This document shows positions 7,425 to 13,859 of a DNA stretch of 17,567 nt, piece by piece (the stretch's first letter is position 1; every line of letters starts with the position of its first letter). Below the pieces are notes generated by a model. The model ran no database searches and was not told where the DNA came from. It was given only the letters and a program-made list of their open reading frames with translations. This DNA comes from Gammaproteobacteria bacterium. Its GTDB lineage: Bacteria > Pseudomonadota > Gammaproteobacteria > SZUA-229. A program made the translations under genes and the position numbers. The stretch spans positions 1 to 17,567 of the forward strand of contig JAOUQA010000008.1 in assembly GCA_029879605.1 (NCBI GenBank), in the 5' to 3' direction.

Positions 7425-8477
7425 ATGAAATTTCCCTTTTCATCTATTGCTGAATTCAGTCATGAATTCAATAAAGGTTTGCATGTGTTAGCCAGTAAGC
7501 AGGGGCTTGGGCCTTTTATCCTTGTGTGTGCCAATGCAACTGTGCATGAAGAAATGTTTGATGAATTTAAACCCAGTTTAGAACGGCAGTACCAGGAACT
7601 TTATGATTACTATCGCCAGGCATTTGCAGATGGCTGTGATGTGGATGTGGTTGATGAGGATTTACTGGTTTTTTTAAAAATGCATGCCATTGGTTTTGAG
7701 TCAATCAGGCATAATGAAGTGCGAAAAGAGGATTTATGGAAAATTCAGTTTAACCATATACGTTCTTTTCGTCCTCGCCGAATCACCCGTTTTATTCATG
7801 AAGGTATATCTGAACCCTATAATGAAGACGGGTTTAATTTTAATAAAAAATTTATGGCGAGTGAATGTTTCTGGTCGGGTGAGTTAATGGGTCGTGATAT
7901 TGACCTGTTTTATAATAAATACCCTTTTGCAGATTTGCATGGCCTGCTCGTGCTCGATAAAACTGCCTGCAAGCCACAGGTGTTAAGAAAAAAAGATCAC
8001 GATTATATTTTTAAGCTGGCACTTGAGCTTGATTCAGGGTTTCCGGGTGTGGGTTTTGGCTACAATAGTTACGGTGCTTATGCATCAGTAAATCATTTGC
8101 ACTTCCAGATGATTGTTGATGAAGAAGGTTTGCCTGTTATGGATAATGCCTGGAAACACAACGGGGGCGATAAAGAATACCCGGTAGACTGTTTTGCTTA
8201 TGAATCAGTCAGTGCTTCATGGAATATGATTCGTACATTGCATCATCTGGAACAGCCTTACAATATTCTTTATGTGCCCGGACGGGTATATATTTTTCCG
8301 CGCAAGGCCCAGGGTATGGTTGAAGTGCCTGGCTGGAGTAGCGGTTTTACCTGGTATGAATTATCCGGTGGCATGATCAGTTTTAATTACAACGATTACA
8401 CCAGCCTGACAACTAAAGCCATTGAAAATCATTTGTCGATGTTGAAACTGGACAGGCCAGTTCAGTTAATAGCTTAA
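7425..8477 (+). CDS. HIT/GalT-fold nucleotidyl transferase resembling GDP-hexose phosphorylase (VTC2-like)
   Basis: A 350-residue soluble protein. The decisive segment is Y-G-A-Y-A-S-V-N-H-L-H-F-Q (216-228): the H224-x-H226-x-Q228 triad is the GalT/VTC2 variant of the HIT active site, and the 'SxNHLHFQ' context is what I recall from plant GDP-L-galactose phosphorylase (VTC2) and animal GDP-D-glucose phosphorylase. Upstream, Y-P-F-A-D-L-H-G-L-L-V-L-D (166-178) fits the strand that precedes the HIT motif, and a QFNxxRxxRPRRI segment lies at 108-120. The likely chemistry is transfer of a nucleoside monophosphate through a histidine-nucleotide intermediate, perhaps phosphorolysis of a sugar nucleotide; the substrate is unknown. 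It is third in the tas operon and its TAA overlaps the stop of the convergent GMC gene. An AACTGG/CCAGTT hairpin lies inside its 3' end (8443-8464). Confidence 0.7.
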   Translation: MKFPFSSIAEFSHEFNKGLHVLASKQGLGPFILVCANATVHEEMFDEFKPSLERQYQELYDYYRQAFADGCDVDVVDEDLLVFLKMHAIGFESIRHNEVRKEDLWKIQFNHIRSFRPRRITRFIHEGISEPYNEDGFNFNKKFMASECFWSGELMGRDIDLFYNKYPFADLHGLLVLDKTACKPQVLRKKDHDYIFKLALELDSGFPGVGFGYNSYGAYASVNHLHFQMIVDEEGLPVMDNAWKHNGGDKEYPVDCFAYESVSASWNMIRTLHHLEQPYNILYVPGRVYIFPRKAQGMVEVPGWSSGFTWYELSGGMISFNYNDYTSLTTKAIENHLSMLKLDRPVQLIA

Positions 8478-10162
8478 CTGCTCTTAAGACGCTCAATAAT
8501 TTTATCTGCAACTCGAAATGAATTGGCATAGATTGTCCAGGTATAGGGCACGCTGCCCCCGGTGGGCATAAAGCTGCCATCGGTTACATACAGGTTGTCT
8601 GCGTCATGAGCCTGGCAGTTGGCATTTAAAACTGAAGTTGCAGGATCGTTTCCAAAACGACAACCACCCGCAACAAGGTTTTGCGGGGGAGAGCCGCTGA
8701 CGCTGGAGCGAATACTGGTTGCGCCCATCTGTTTTAAGACCCGTTCTGCGTGGTCACTAAGGTAGTGGCCAATGATTAAATCATGTTCATGATAACCAAG
8801 CCGTATTTTTGCAACTGGAGATCCCCACTTGTCTTTGACCTTAGGGTCGAGGCTGACAAAGCAGTTATCGGTTGGTAGCCAGTCATTAAAAACTTCAAAG
8901 CGCAGGTACTGAGCTTCGGTAAATGTCGCCTTAAGTTGTTGCTTGAGTGGTTCACCCCAGACCAGTCGATCCTGGTTATCCCATTTTAGTGGCATGGCTT
9001 TCGGCATGGGGTTGGGGTGACGGAGCAGAAAATCAATAATACCGCCTTTGAATCGTCCGCCGAGTTTTTTATCATTAATAAAATACCAGTCCTGTAAGCC
9101 ACGATTGACAAATGGGCCGCGGGTTCTGAATTCATCGGCTTTTTTAGCTGACATGTTCTGGTATAAAAAGTCACCGGTACCTGAGCCGCCAGCAGAGAAC
9201 AGCAGGTTTTTGCCAACCTGTCCGGTATTATTTCCAAGGCCATTGGGATGCCTGGGGCCAATTGATGACAGGAGTAATCGACTGGTTTCGATAGCCTGGC
9301 AGGCGACAACAAAAATTTTCGCCCGTACCTGGTGTTTATTATGTTCGTGATCAAAATATTCTGCTGAGACGATTTCCCCCCTGGTATTGCTGATGAGTCG
9401 ATGAACTTTGGCGTTAGCAGTAATGTTACACTGACCGGTAGCAATGGCGCGGTTTAGTAATGCGGCTCGTGAACTGCCCTTGGCGCCGGATGAGCAACCA
9501 TAACTGCCGCAATAGCCGGAATATTCACAACTGCGGCGTCCCATATCAGGCCTGGATAAAATGGCCCTGGGTGTGGCAAGAGCATGGAGTCCGAGATCAT
9601 CGCAGGCCTGATCAAAATATTTTGCTACCGGGTGTTCCTCAGTTGGTGGATAGGGGAAGTCTTTAGTGGAGCGAGGTTCCTGTAACGGGTGTTGAGTCAC
9701 ATGACCGGAGATACCAATCTCGGTTTCGGCCCTGGTGTAATAGGGTTCCATATCCTCGTAGCTAACCGGCCAGTCAGTAATATTGGCACCCTTGATGGGG
9801 CCAAATTCTGACTGCAGGCGAAAATCCTCGGGCTTCAGGCGATAAAAGAAGCCACTCATGAAATTGGATGAGCCGCCAACCACGTTGCCGTTCCAGAAGT
9901 CCCAGCCTGAATCATAAGTCGATTCACTGACCCAGTTGCCATCTTCATCCGTATCTTCCAGTACATGACGTTCATCTTCCAGGTTCGGTGTATAAACACT
10001 GTGTCGACAACAGGCCTGTTCATCCTTGAAGAAATCCTCTTCAGTTAACCAGGGGCCCTTCTCTAATACCAGTACCCGGTAACCGGCGTTGGCCAGGGTG
10101 TAAGCTACGGGGCCACCACCGGCACCGCTACCGATGACGCAAACGTCATATTCCAGCGTCAT
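8474..10162 (-). CDS. GMC-family FAD-dependent oxidoreductase, gluconate 2-dehydrogenase large-subunit type
   Basis: A 562-residue flavoprotein. The dinucleotide-binding motif GSGAGG (11-16) follows the first strand and E34 ends the second; W-N-G-N-V-V-G-G-S-S-N (90-100) is the GMC signature region. A Cys-rich segment with C212, C218 and C223 precedes G-A-K-G-S-S-R-A-A-L-L, as in bacterial gluconate/sorbitol dehydrogenases. The C-terminal domain (~495-562) has GGCRFGNDPATSVL, H-D-A-D-N-L-Y-V-T-D-G-S-F-M-P-T and F-R-V-A-D-K-I. Two differences from common relatives: the His usual before 'GG/GT-RMG' is absent (NLVAGGCRFG) and the usual NPT is VPYT (538-541). It likely oxidises an alcohol or sugar in the periplasm. 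It has no signal of its own, and its ATG overlaps the stop of the Tat-signal subunit gene (ATGA), suggesting co-export as a complex. Confidence 0.9.
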   Translation of the reverse strand: MTLEYDVCVIGSGAGGGPVAYTLANAGYRVLVLEKGPWLTEEDFFKDEQACCRHSVYTPNLEDERHVLEDTDEDGNWVSESTYDSGWDFWNGNVVGGSSNFMSGFFYRLKPEDFRLQSEFGPIKGANITDWPVSYEDMEPYYTRAETEIGISGHVTQHPLQEPRSTKDFPYPPTEEHPVAKYFDQACDDLGLHALATPRAILSRPDMGRRSCEYSGYCGSYGCSSGAKGSSRAALLNRAIATGQCNITANAKVHRLISNTRGEIVSAEYFDHEHNKHQVRAKIFVVACQAIETSRLLLSSIGPRHPNGLGNNTGQVGKNLLFSAGGSGTGDFLYQNMSAKKADEFRTRGPFVNRGLQDWYFINDKKLGGRFKGGIIDFLLRHPNPMPKAMPLKWDNQDRLVWGEPLKQQLKATFTEAQYLRFEVFNDWLPTDNCFVSLDPKVKDKWGSPVAKIRLGYHEHDLIIGHYLSDHAERVLKQMGATSIRSSVSGSPPQNLVAGGCRFGNDPATSVLNANCQAHDADNLYVTDGSFMPTGGSVPYTWTIYANSFRVADKIIERLKSS

Positions 10163-10722
10163 GCCTTGGTCCTTGTGTAACGTGTATTGCCCAGTTTATA
10201 AAAGACTTTATCGATAGTCGGCCTGGGGAAACCTGGCTGGTGTTCCAGCCATTTCCAGCCAATTCCGTCTGGATTGCCCCCGTAGACCGGGTCACTGAGC
10301 AGGGCTTCGATTAAATAGGTGAGCAGCAGGGATAACCAGCGTTCACCTGCATTGCTTTGTTCGATTTTTCGCAGCACAGATTCCTTGTCTCTGTTATTTA
10401 AGCGGATAAATGGCAGCTTAAATGTTTTGCTGGCCATGTCATTGAGCCAGCCTGTACCTTTAAAAATAAAATCCTTTTCTTCCGGGTCGGCGCCAGGTGT
10501 GTTCAGTATGGTTTGTAAGAAATTAACGGCCTGTATATCGCTGGCACCGGGGGAATTGTCACTGGCTGGAAATAAATGTTCCATGACCGAGGACAGGGTC
10601 TGCCAGGGTTCTTCAAGTTCATCTATTGTATTGTTTGCCTTGTTTTGCCTGGCAGCTAGCAGACTTGCCGGTGTCATGGCAATAATGGTGGTGGCTAGCG
10701 AGATGAAGTTGCGACGATTCAT
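10159..10722 (-). CDS. Gluconate 2-dehydrogenase subunit 3-type small subunit with Tat-like signal
   Basis: A 187-residue protein of the Gluconate_2-dh3 family (PF13618). The N-terminus M-N-R-R-N-F-I-S-L followed by a hydrophobic stretch to about residue 23 is a Tat-like signal (RRxFI). The mature part shows E-P-W-Q-T-L-S-S-V-M-E-H-L-F-P near 37-51, then D-P-V-Y-G-G-N-P-D-G-I-G-W-K-W-L-E-H-Q-P-G-F-P-R-P near 140-167, the family's signature C-terminus. In gluconate and related dehydrogenases this subunit binds the FAD subunit and carries it through the Tat pathway; that role is inferred here. It overlaps the GMC gene by 4 nt and starts 4 nt after the thioredoxin-like gene, whose end holds its AAAAGG ribosome site. 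No cytochrome c subunit gene follows. Confidence 0.88.
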   Translation of the reverse strand: MNRRNFISLATTIIAMTPASLLAARQNKANNTIDELEEPWQTLSSVMEHLFPASDNSPGASDIQAVNFLQTILNTPGADPEEKDFIFKGTGWLNDMASKTFKLPFIRLNNRDKESVLRKIEQSNAGERWLSLLLTYLIEALLSDPVYGGNPDGIGWKWLEHQPGFPRPTIDKVFYKLGNTRYTRTKA

Positions 10723-10726
10723 GGTG

Positions 10727-11281
10727 TTAGCCTTTTATCAGTGTCCAGTGTTCAATGAACTCAAGAAACTTCTGTTTCGAATAGCGACCATTAACAAGAA
10801 AGTCGGCAGTATCTTTAGACAGTAAAACATCTCCATTCATTTCTGCAACATACATATGTGGGTAGCCGAGTGGCCTGGGAAATGATGATAAAAACTTGCT
10901 GTTATCATTTTTGTCACTGACATTGATTTTTAATACAACAAATGCCTGGTGCAGCCTGGTTTGAATATCCGGGTTATCAGTCAAAAACTGATCCATGATG
11001 TGACACCAGTTGCACCAGCTGCCACCGACTTCAATCAGGATGCGTCTATTGGTCTTGCTGGCAAGGGCAATGGCAGCGTGTCCATCTTTGAAAGGGTCTC
11101 GGTCAGGGTTATATGACAGACTATAATCAGGCAATTTGCTGGTATCAATGGCATTGTCTGTGGCAAAAACAGTCATTGAGGTTACCAGGCAAATGGCTAA
11201 AAGTAATATCCGCATAGTTTTCTGTGTGCTATTCATATGTATAAAACAGTGATTAGGCTGGCTGTTATTTAAAAGGTTCAT
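10727..11281 (-). CDS. Periplasmic thioredoxin-like protein (WCNWC)
   Basis: A thioredoxin-fold protein with active site G-S-W-C-N-W-C-H-I-M-D, resembling the thioredoxin_7/DUF255-type sequences, with the cis-proline region seen as L-G-Y-P-H-M-Y-V. Three in-frame ATGs compete: 11281 (184 aa, partial GAG ribosome site), 11236 and 11215. From 11215 the N-terminus M-R-I-L-L-L-A-I-C-L-V-T-S-M-T-V-F-A is a good Sec signal peptide, so the true start may be 11236 or 11215; the longest frame is listed. The protein is probably periplasmic, reducing or forming disulfides. It is the first gene of a three-gene operon with the Tat-type subunit and the GMC flavoprotein, whose Cys-rich segment (C212, C218, C223) is a possible client. 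Confidence 0.82.
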   Translation of the reverse strand: MNLLNNSQPNHCFIHMNSTQKTMRILLLAICLVTSMTVFATDNAIDTSKLPDYSLSYNPDRDPFKDGHAAIALASKTNRRILIEVGGSWCNWCHIMDQFLTDNPDIQTRLHQAFVVLKINVSDKNDNSKFLSSFPRPLGYPHMYVAEMNGDVLLSKDTADFLVNGRYSKQKFLEFIEHWTLIKG

Positions 11282-11365
11282 TTCTACTCAAATCAATCCT
11301 GAGTAAACTAACAGGTTTTTCAATTATCATCTACCCGTTGCCAGGCAGGTGATTTTGAGTAGAAA
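11281..11365. repeat. Long-arm inverted repeat in the 11.3-kb intergenic region
   Basis: The left arm TTTCTACTCAAATC (11281-11294) is matched by GATTTTGAGTAGAAA (11351-11365): a 14-bp complement with one extra A, separated by 56 nt. The left arm touches the first possible ATG of the thioredoxin-like gene and the right arm lies upstream of the small acidic gene, so it sits between divergent transcription units. It could be a pair of operator half-sites or the base of an RNA structure; the sequence does not decide. Confidence 0.6.
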
Positions 11366-11449
11366 AATAGCTGAAGTTAGACTGGAAAGGGATGTGAAAA
11401 ACATTTAATGTATGCTCTGGTTATAAAAAAACTGACAGGGTGTTCAGCA

Positions 11450-11671
11450 ATGTCTGATAAATTAATGATATTACCAAGTAAGCAGTCAGAAAAAATACGT
11501 CTGATTAAAATTCCAGATGATTATGAAGAGCATGAAGTTTATCGTTTTGCTACTGGTCTGATAGCCGGTATTGAAGAGCAGATTCCTGATTATGACTGGG
11601 ATGATATTATTGAAGCGCTGGAAGAGCATGGGTTTGCAGAGGTGGAATTCATACTTGGTCCTGAAATATAG
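11450..11671 (+). CDS. Small acidic protein of unknown function (73 aa)
   Basis: I chose ATG 11450 because AGGG lies about 11 nt upstream; an in-frame ATG at 11408 would add 14 residues with no ribosome site. The protein is strongly acidic, with P-D-D-Y-E-E-H-E-V, E-E-Q-I-P-D-Y-D-W-D-D-I-I-E-A-L-E-E-H-G and F-A-E-V-E-F-I-L-G-P-E-I at the end. It has no signal peptide, Cys or membrane segment. It looks like a compact alpha/beta fold with amphipathic helices. I do not recognise the family. Its last five codons and stop are the start of a 49-bp tandem repeat that continues downstream. The next gene on the same strand, the LCIB-like protein, begins 219 bp later. Confidence 0.62.
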   Translation: MSDKLMILPSKQSEKIRLIKIPDDYEEHEVYRFATGLIAGIEEQIPDYDWDDIIEALEEHGFAEVEFILGPEI

Positions 11672-11789
11672 AACCAGCCTGAACCAGTAAGGCTGTTAAG
11701 TAGTTGGTCCTGAAATATAGAACCAGCCTGAACCAGTAAGGCTGTTAAGTAGTTGGTCCTGAAATATAGAACCAGCCTGAACTGGTAAG
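11655..11789 (+). repeat. 49-bp tandem repeat (two perfect copies plus a third partial) starting inside the small acidic gene
   Basis: Copies span 11655-11703 and 11704-11752 and are identical base for base. A third begins at 11753, is identical for 30 nt to 11782, then differs by two bases and diverges after about 11789. Each unit begins with the end of the acidic gene (TTGGTCCTGAAATATAG, Leu-Gly-Pro-Glu-Ile-stop), so the stop codon is copied too. Each perfect unit also holds a hairpin, CAGCCT / AGGCTG with a 9-nt loop (11675-11695 and 11724-11744). The degenerate third copy can pair ACCAG near 11770 with CTGGT near 11807. No T-tract follows the hairpins, so they are not classic terminators. 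Confidence 0.93.
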
Positions 11790-11890
11790 TCAATCTGGTC
11801 GTTAAGCCTGGTGAGTAATTAGAAGGGGCTGTTGTTTTTAAGCAGCAGTCTGAATTTTAAAATAAAAAATTATAGAAAATAGCAATCATT

Positions 11891-13018
11891 ATGTATAAGT
11901 CTGCAACTGATATTAGTAAAATTCTGGGTGATTTTAAACTTAAAGATAGAATGTTTCGTTATAGCAGCTTTGTTCCGCGGCTGTATAACTACTGTATATC
12001 GAAAGGTTTTGAAGCGGGAAAAATAATGCCCTCGCGAGCATTTTGTTCTGATGAAAGCCAGGGTTACCCGATTATTCTGATTTGTAAGCATTTTGGTACC
12101 TTTCCGTTTAATCATGGTCGTGTTGGCGGTGTTGTCGCTACGGATCGTCACGGGCCTCATGCGGAACATGGCAAAGATATGGTTATTATTCAGGCCAGTC
12201 ATGTTGGCTATGACCCGGATACTAAAGAGTTTGGTGTTTATCGTCGACTGTGTACTGAACATGGTGAAAATTCATCAAGCTGTGGCAAGGTTGACGGCGT
12301 GCTTTCCTGGTACCAGGGTGAATATAATTTTGCCCGTAACAATATCCTGGTTGAGCGCCGGGATAATCAATACCTGATTATGATTGATAACCAGTTGCTT
12401 AATATGCAGCGTGAGGAAGGCATTTTTTTGAAGCTTGATAAATTGATTGAGTCTGATAATGAACATTTTATCAGCGAGGAATCCCACAGTACTTCAAAAT
12501 ATTTCAAGGCATCTAAAGAAATCTGTTCGTTGTTCCCTGATTTGAATGCTCGAACTGTTATTGGTGACAAGTTGTTACCTGAGTTTTTCTTTTACAAAAG
12601 GCAAATTAGTCGTGATGTAGAAAGTCATGGTCATTTAGAAAATAATTTATTTGATGTTATGCCCTGGCTCGTATCTTCCTCGGCTCCCTTGCTGGATGCT
12701 GCAAAGGCAAATACACAGATTGAATTTGATCGTACTTTTAGAACAATTGTAAAAAATAAAAGTTATAAGGGTAAAAAAATAATTTACATTTCAGGTTTGA
12801 ATATTGATATTTCACCGCAGGAAAACCAGATTTTCCCTCTTACAAAATTTGTGCCCTGGGCGGCCTTTTTTATGAATGAAGATGGTACGCAGGAAATTAT
12901 CGAACAGGCTGAGTTATATTCTTTATTGCAGAATCAAAGTGACAGCAACCCGGATAAAATTGATATGGAGGAGGCAATTGAGGTAATGGAAAAGGCCAAA
13001 GAGGTTAAGTTATTCTAA
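11891..13018 (+). CDS. Probable LCIB-type (theta-class) carbonic anhydrase homologue
   Basis: A 375-residue soluble protein without a signal peptide. Residues 48-145 follow the order I know from LCIB/LCIC proteins of algae and their bacterial homologues (PF18599): F-C52-S-D54, then G-T-F-P-F-N-H-G-R-V-G-G-V-V-A (69-83), H-G-P-H (87-90), Q-A-S-H104-V-G, and S-S-S-C131-G. Cys-His-Cys are the zinc ligands in that fold, with an Asp two residues after the first Cys; all four are present here at similar spacing. The Arg I recall at Cys+4 is Ser56 here, which may affect activity. Residues ~190-375 have no motif I recognise and end in an acidic helix. The role would be CO2/bicarbonate interconversion in the cytosol. 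The ATG has no clear ribosome site. The assignment is from motif memory, not alignment; a fully different metal enzyme remains possible. Confidence 0.6.
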   Translation: MYKSATDISKILGDFKLKDRMFRYSSFVPRLYNYCISKGFEAGKIMPSRAFCSDESQGYPIILICKHFGTFPFNHGRVGGVVATDRHGPHAEHGKDMVIIQASHVGYDPDTKEFGVYRRLCTEHGENSSSCGKVDGVLSWYQGEYNFARNNILVERRDNQYLIMIDNQLLNMQREEGIFLKLDKLIESDNEHFISEESHSTSKYFKASKEICSLFPDLNARTVIGDKLLPEFFFYKRQISRDVESHGHLENNLFDVMPWLVSSSAPLLDAAKANTQIEFDRTFRTIVKNKSYKGKKIIYISGLNIDISPQENQIFPLTKFVPWAAFFMNEDGTQEIIEQAELYSLLQNQSDSNPDKIDMEEAIEVMEKAKEVKLF

Positions 13019-13020
13019 AA

Positions 13021-13045
13021 AAATGCCCGGACTGGCCGGGCATTT
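13021..13045. terminator. Bidirectional intrinsic terminator
   Basis: A perfect 10-bp stem AAATGCCCGG / CCGGGCATTT encloses the 5-nt loop ACTGG. Read on the minus strand the stem runs into seven T residues, so it is a strong terminator for the host-attachment gene that ends at 13068. On the plus strand it follows the LCIB-like stop by 2 nt and continues TTTATGTTCT, a weaker tail. Confidence 0.9.
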
Positions 13046-13067
13046 ATGTTCTATCTATCAATAAAGT

Positions 13068-13505
13068 CTAGAAGTGATATGGCAGATGAGCCTGTATTTC
13101 ATGTGTATTGTGTTTAACCAGGTTCTTGTCTATCTGAGACACAATTCGCTTAAATGTTTCTGCACTTAGATGTTTTCTTAACTGGCCAAGGAATGAAGGT
13201 GGTGACATTAAAATCAGTTTCTGGAACTTGTCTTTGTTCCTGGCTTTTTCAATATATTGACTGATAGTTTTTGCAAATGCTTTTATTTCATGTTTTTTTA
13301 TTGAAGTTTGACTGTTCAGTTTGTGGCTTCCCTGTCCATAACTCACGCGTGAGTCACCGGCCAGGTCTGAGCTTATTTTTTGTTCATGTATTTTTGATGC
13401 TGGATGTATAAAATCCTGGAGTTCTTTCAGGGGGGTGTTTTTTTTATTTAATTCAAAAATTTTTGCACGACTGCTTTCTGCAACTACAATCCAGGTTTTT
13501 GGCAT
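13068..13505 (-). CDS. 'Host attachment' family protein (PF10116-like)
   Basis: A 145-residue soluble protein matching the family named 'protein required for attachment to host cells': T-W-I-V-V-A-E-S-S-R-A-K-I-F-E at the start, S-S-D-L-A-G-D-S-R-V-S-Y-G-Q-G (44-58), an F-A-K-T-I-S-Q-Y-I segment, L-I-L-M-S-P-P-S-F-L-G-Q-L-R-K (97-111) and D-K-N-L-V-K near 126-131. The fold is related to eRF1/archaeal release-factor domains, and despite the family name the biochemical role is unclear. A strong AGAGGA ribosome site lies 8 nt before the ATG. It is transcribed alone and ends in a good terminator. Lys content is high for the window. Confidence in the family is good; confidence in any function is low. 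Confidence 0.83.
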   Translation of the reverse strand: MPKTWIVVAESSRAKIFELNKKNTPLKELQDFIHPASKIHEQKISSDLAGDSRVSYGQGSHKLNSQTSIKKHEIKAFAKTISQYIEKARNKDKFQKLILMSPPSFLGQLRKHLSAETFKRIVSQIDKNLVKHNTHEIQAHLPYHF

Positions 13506-13649
13506 AATTTTTTTCCTCTAAAAAGTAAGGTTTGTTGATGGTTATTAGCGAGTGTGATTAATGACCTCCATTAGATCTCATGGGAATCACCATTTATGCA
13601 TTGAATACAGATATATTCATAATCGAAAAATTCTATTGCGTGCCCTTAA

Positions 13650-13688
13650 TACAGGATACTGATTGATTCTGTTTATCAGTCACCTGTA
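13650..13688. repeat. Imperfect inverted repeat / hairpin upstream of the HPP gene
   Basis: TACAGGATACTGAT (13650-13663) pairs with ATCAGTCACCTGTA (13675-13688) at 12 of 14 positions around an 11-nt loop; the two mismatches sit together in the middle of the stem. A second AT-rich hairpin, AACTATT / AATAGTT with a TCAA loop, follows immediately at 13688-13705 and runs into TTTACT. Together they may be a weak terminator, an operator or a leader RNA structure. Confidence 0.6.
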
Positions 13689-13773
13689 ACTATTTCAAAA
13701 TAGTTTTACTATATGCTGTTAACTTGCTGTATTATTTATTTATTAATTAAGCACGATATGGTTATACGGTTTT

Positions 13774-13787
13774 TTGATATATATCAG
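13774..13787. promoter_or_regulatory. Candidate FNR/ANR-type binding site upstream of the HPP gene
   Basis: The sequence TTGAT-ATAT-ATCAG matches the FNR consensus TTGAT-N4-ATCAA at nine of ten defined positions and contains the perfect palindrome TGATATATATCA. Its centre is about 80 nt before the HPP ATG. If the -10 is TATATC (13806-13811), the site would lie near -38 to -40, close to the class II activator position. It also faces the host-attachment gene at longer range. AT-rich surroundings make a chance match possible. Confidence 0.42.
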
Positions 13788-13859
13788 TCATAAGTATTAT
13801 TTGGGTATATCTGAATTGTATATATCGAGTCATACCGGATTTTAGTATTTAATAATGTA

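Larger units (their letters stand above)
13506..13859. promoter_or_regulatory. 354-bp divergent intergenic region, AT-rich and structured
   Basis: This stretch separates the starts of the host-attachment and HPP genes and contains no open frame I would call a gene. It holds two adjacent hairpins (13650-13705) and an FNR-like palindrome (13774-13787), listed separately. Candidate -10 hexamers for the HPP gene include TATATC at 13806-13811. Promoters for both genes must lie here. Confidence 0.5.

Noticed and set aside
8986..9444. 152-codon open frame inside the GMC gene
   Set aside because: It overlaps conserved GMC sequence in another frame, with no ribosome site or domain.
10319..10825. 168-codon plus-strand open frame opposite subunit 3 and the thioredoxin-like gene
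   Set aside because: It is antisense to two recognisable proteins and spans their junction; no domain was recognised.
11675..11744. Repeat hairpins as intrinsic terminators
   Set aside because: Stems are only 6 bp and no T-tract follows either copy.
11655..11789. CRISPR array
   Set aside because: The units are contiguous with no unique spacers, begin inside a coding end, and no cas genes are present.
11870..12262. Minus-strand open frame of 130 codons across the LCIB-like gene
   Set aside because: It lies antisense to a motif-bearing protein and its translation resembles no family; treated as a shadow frame.
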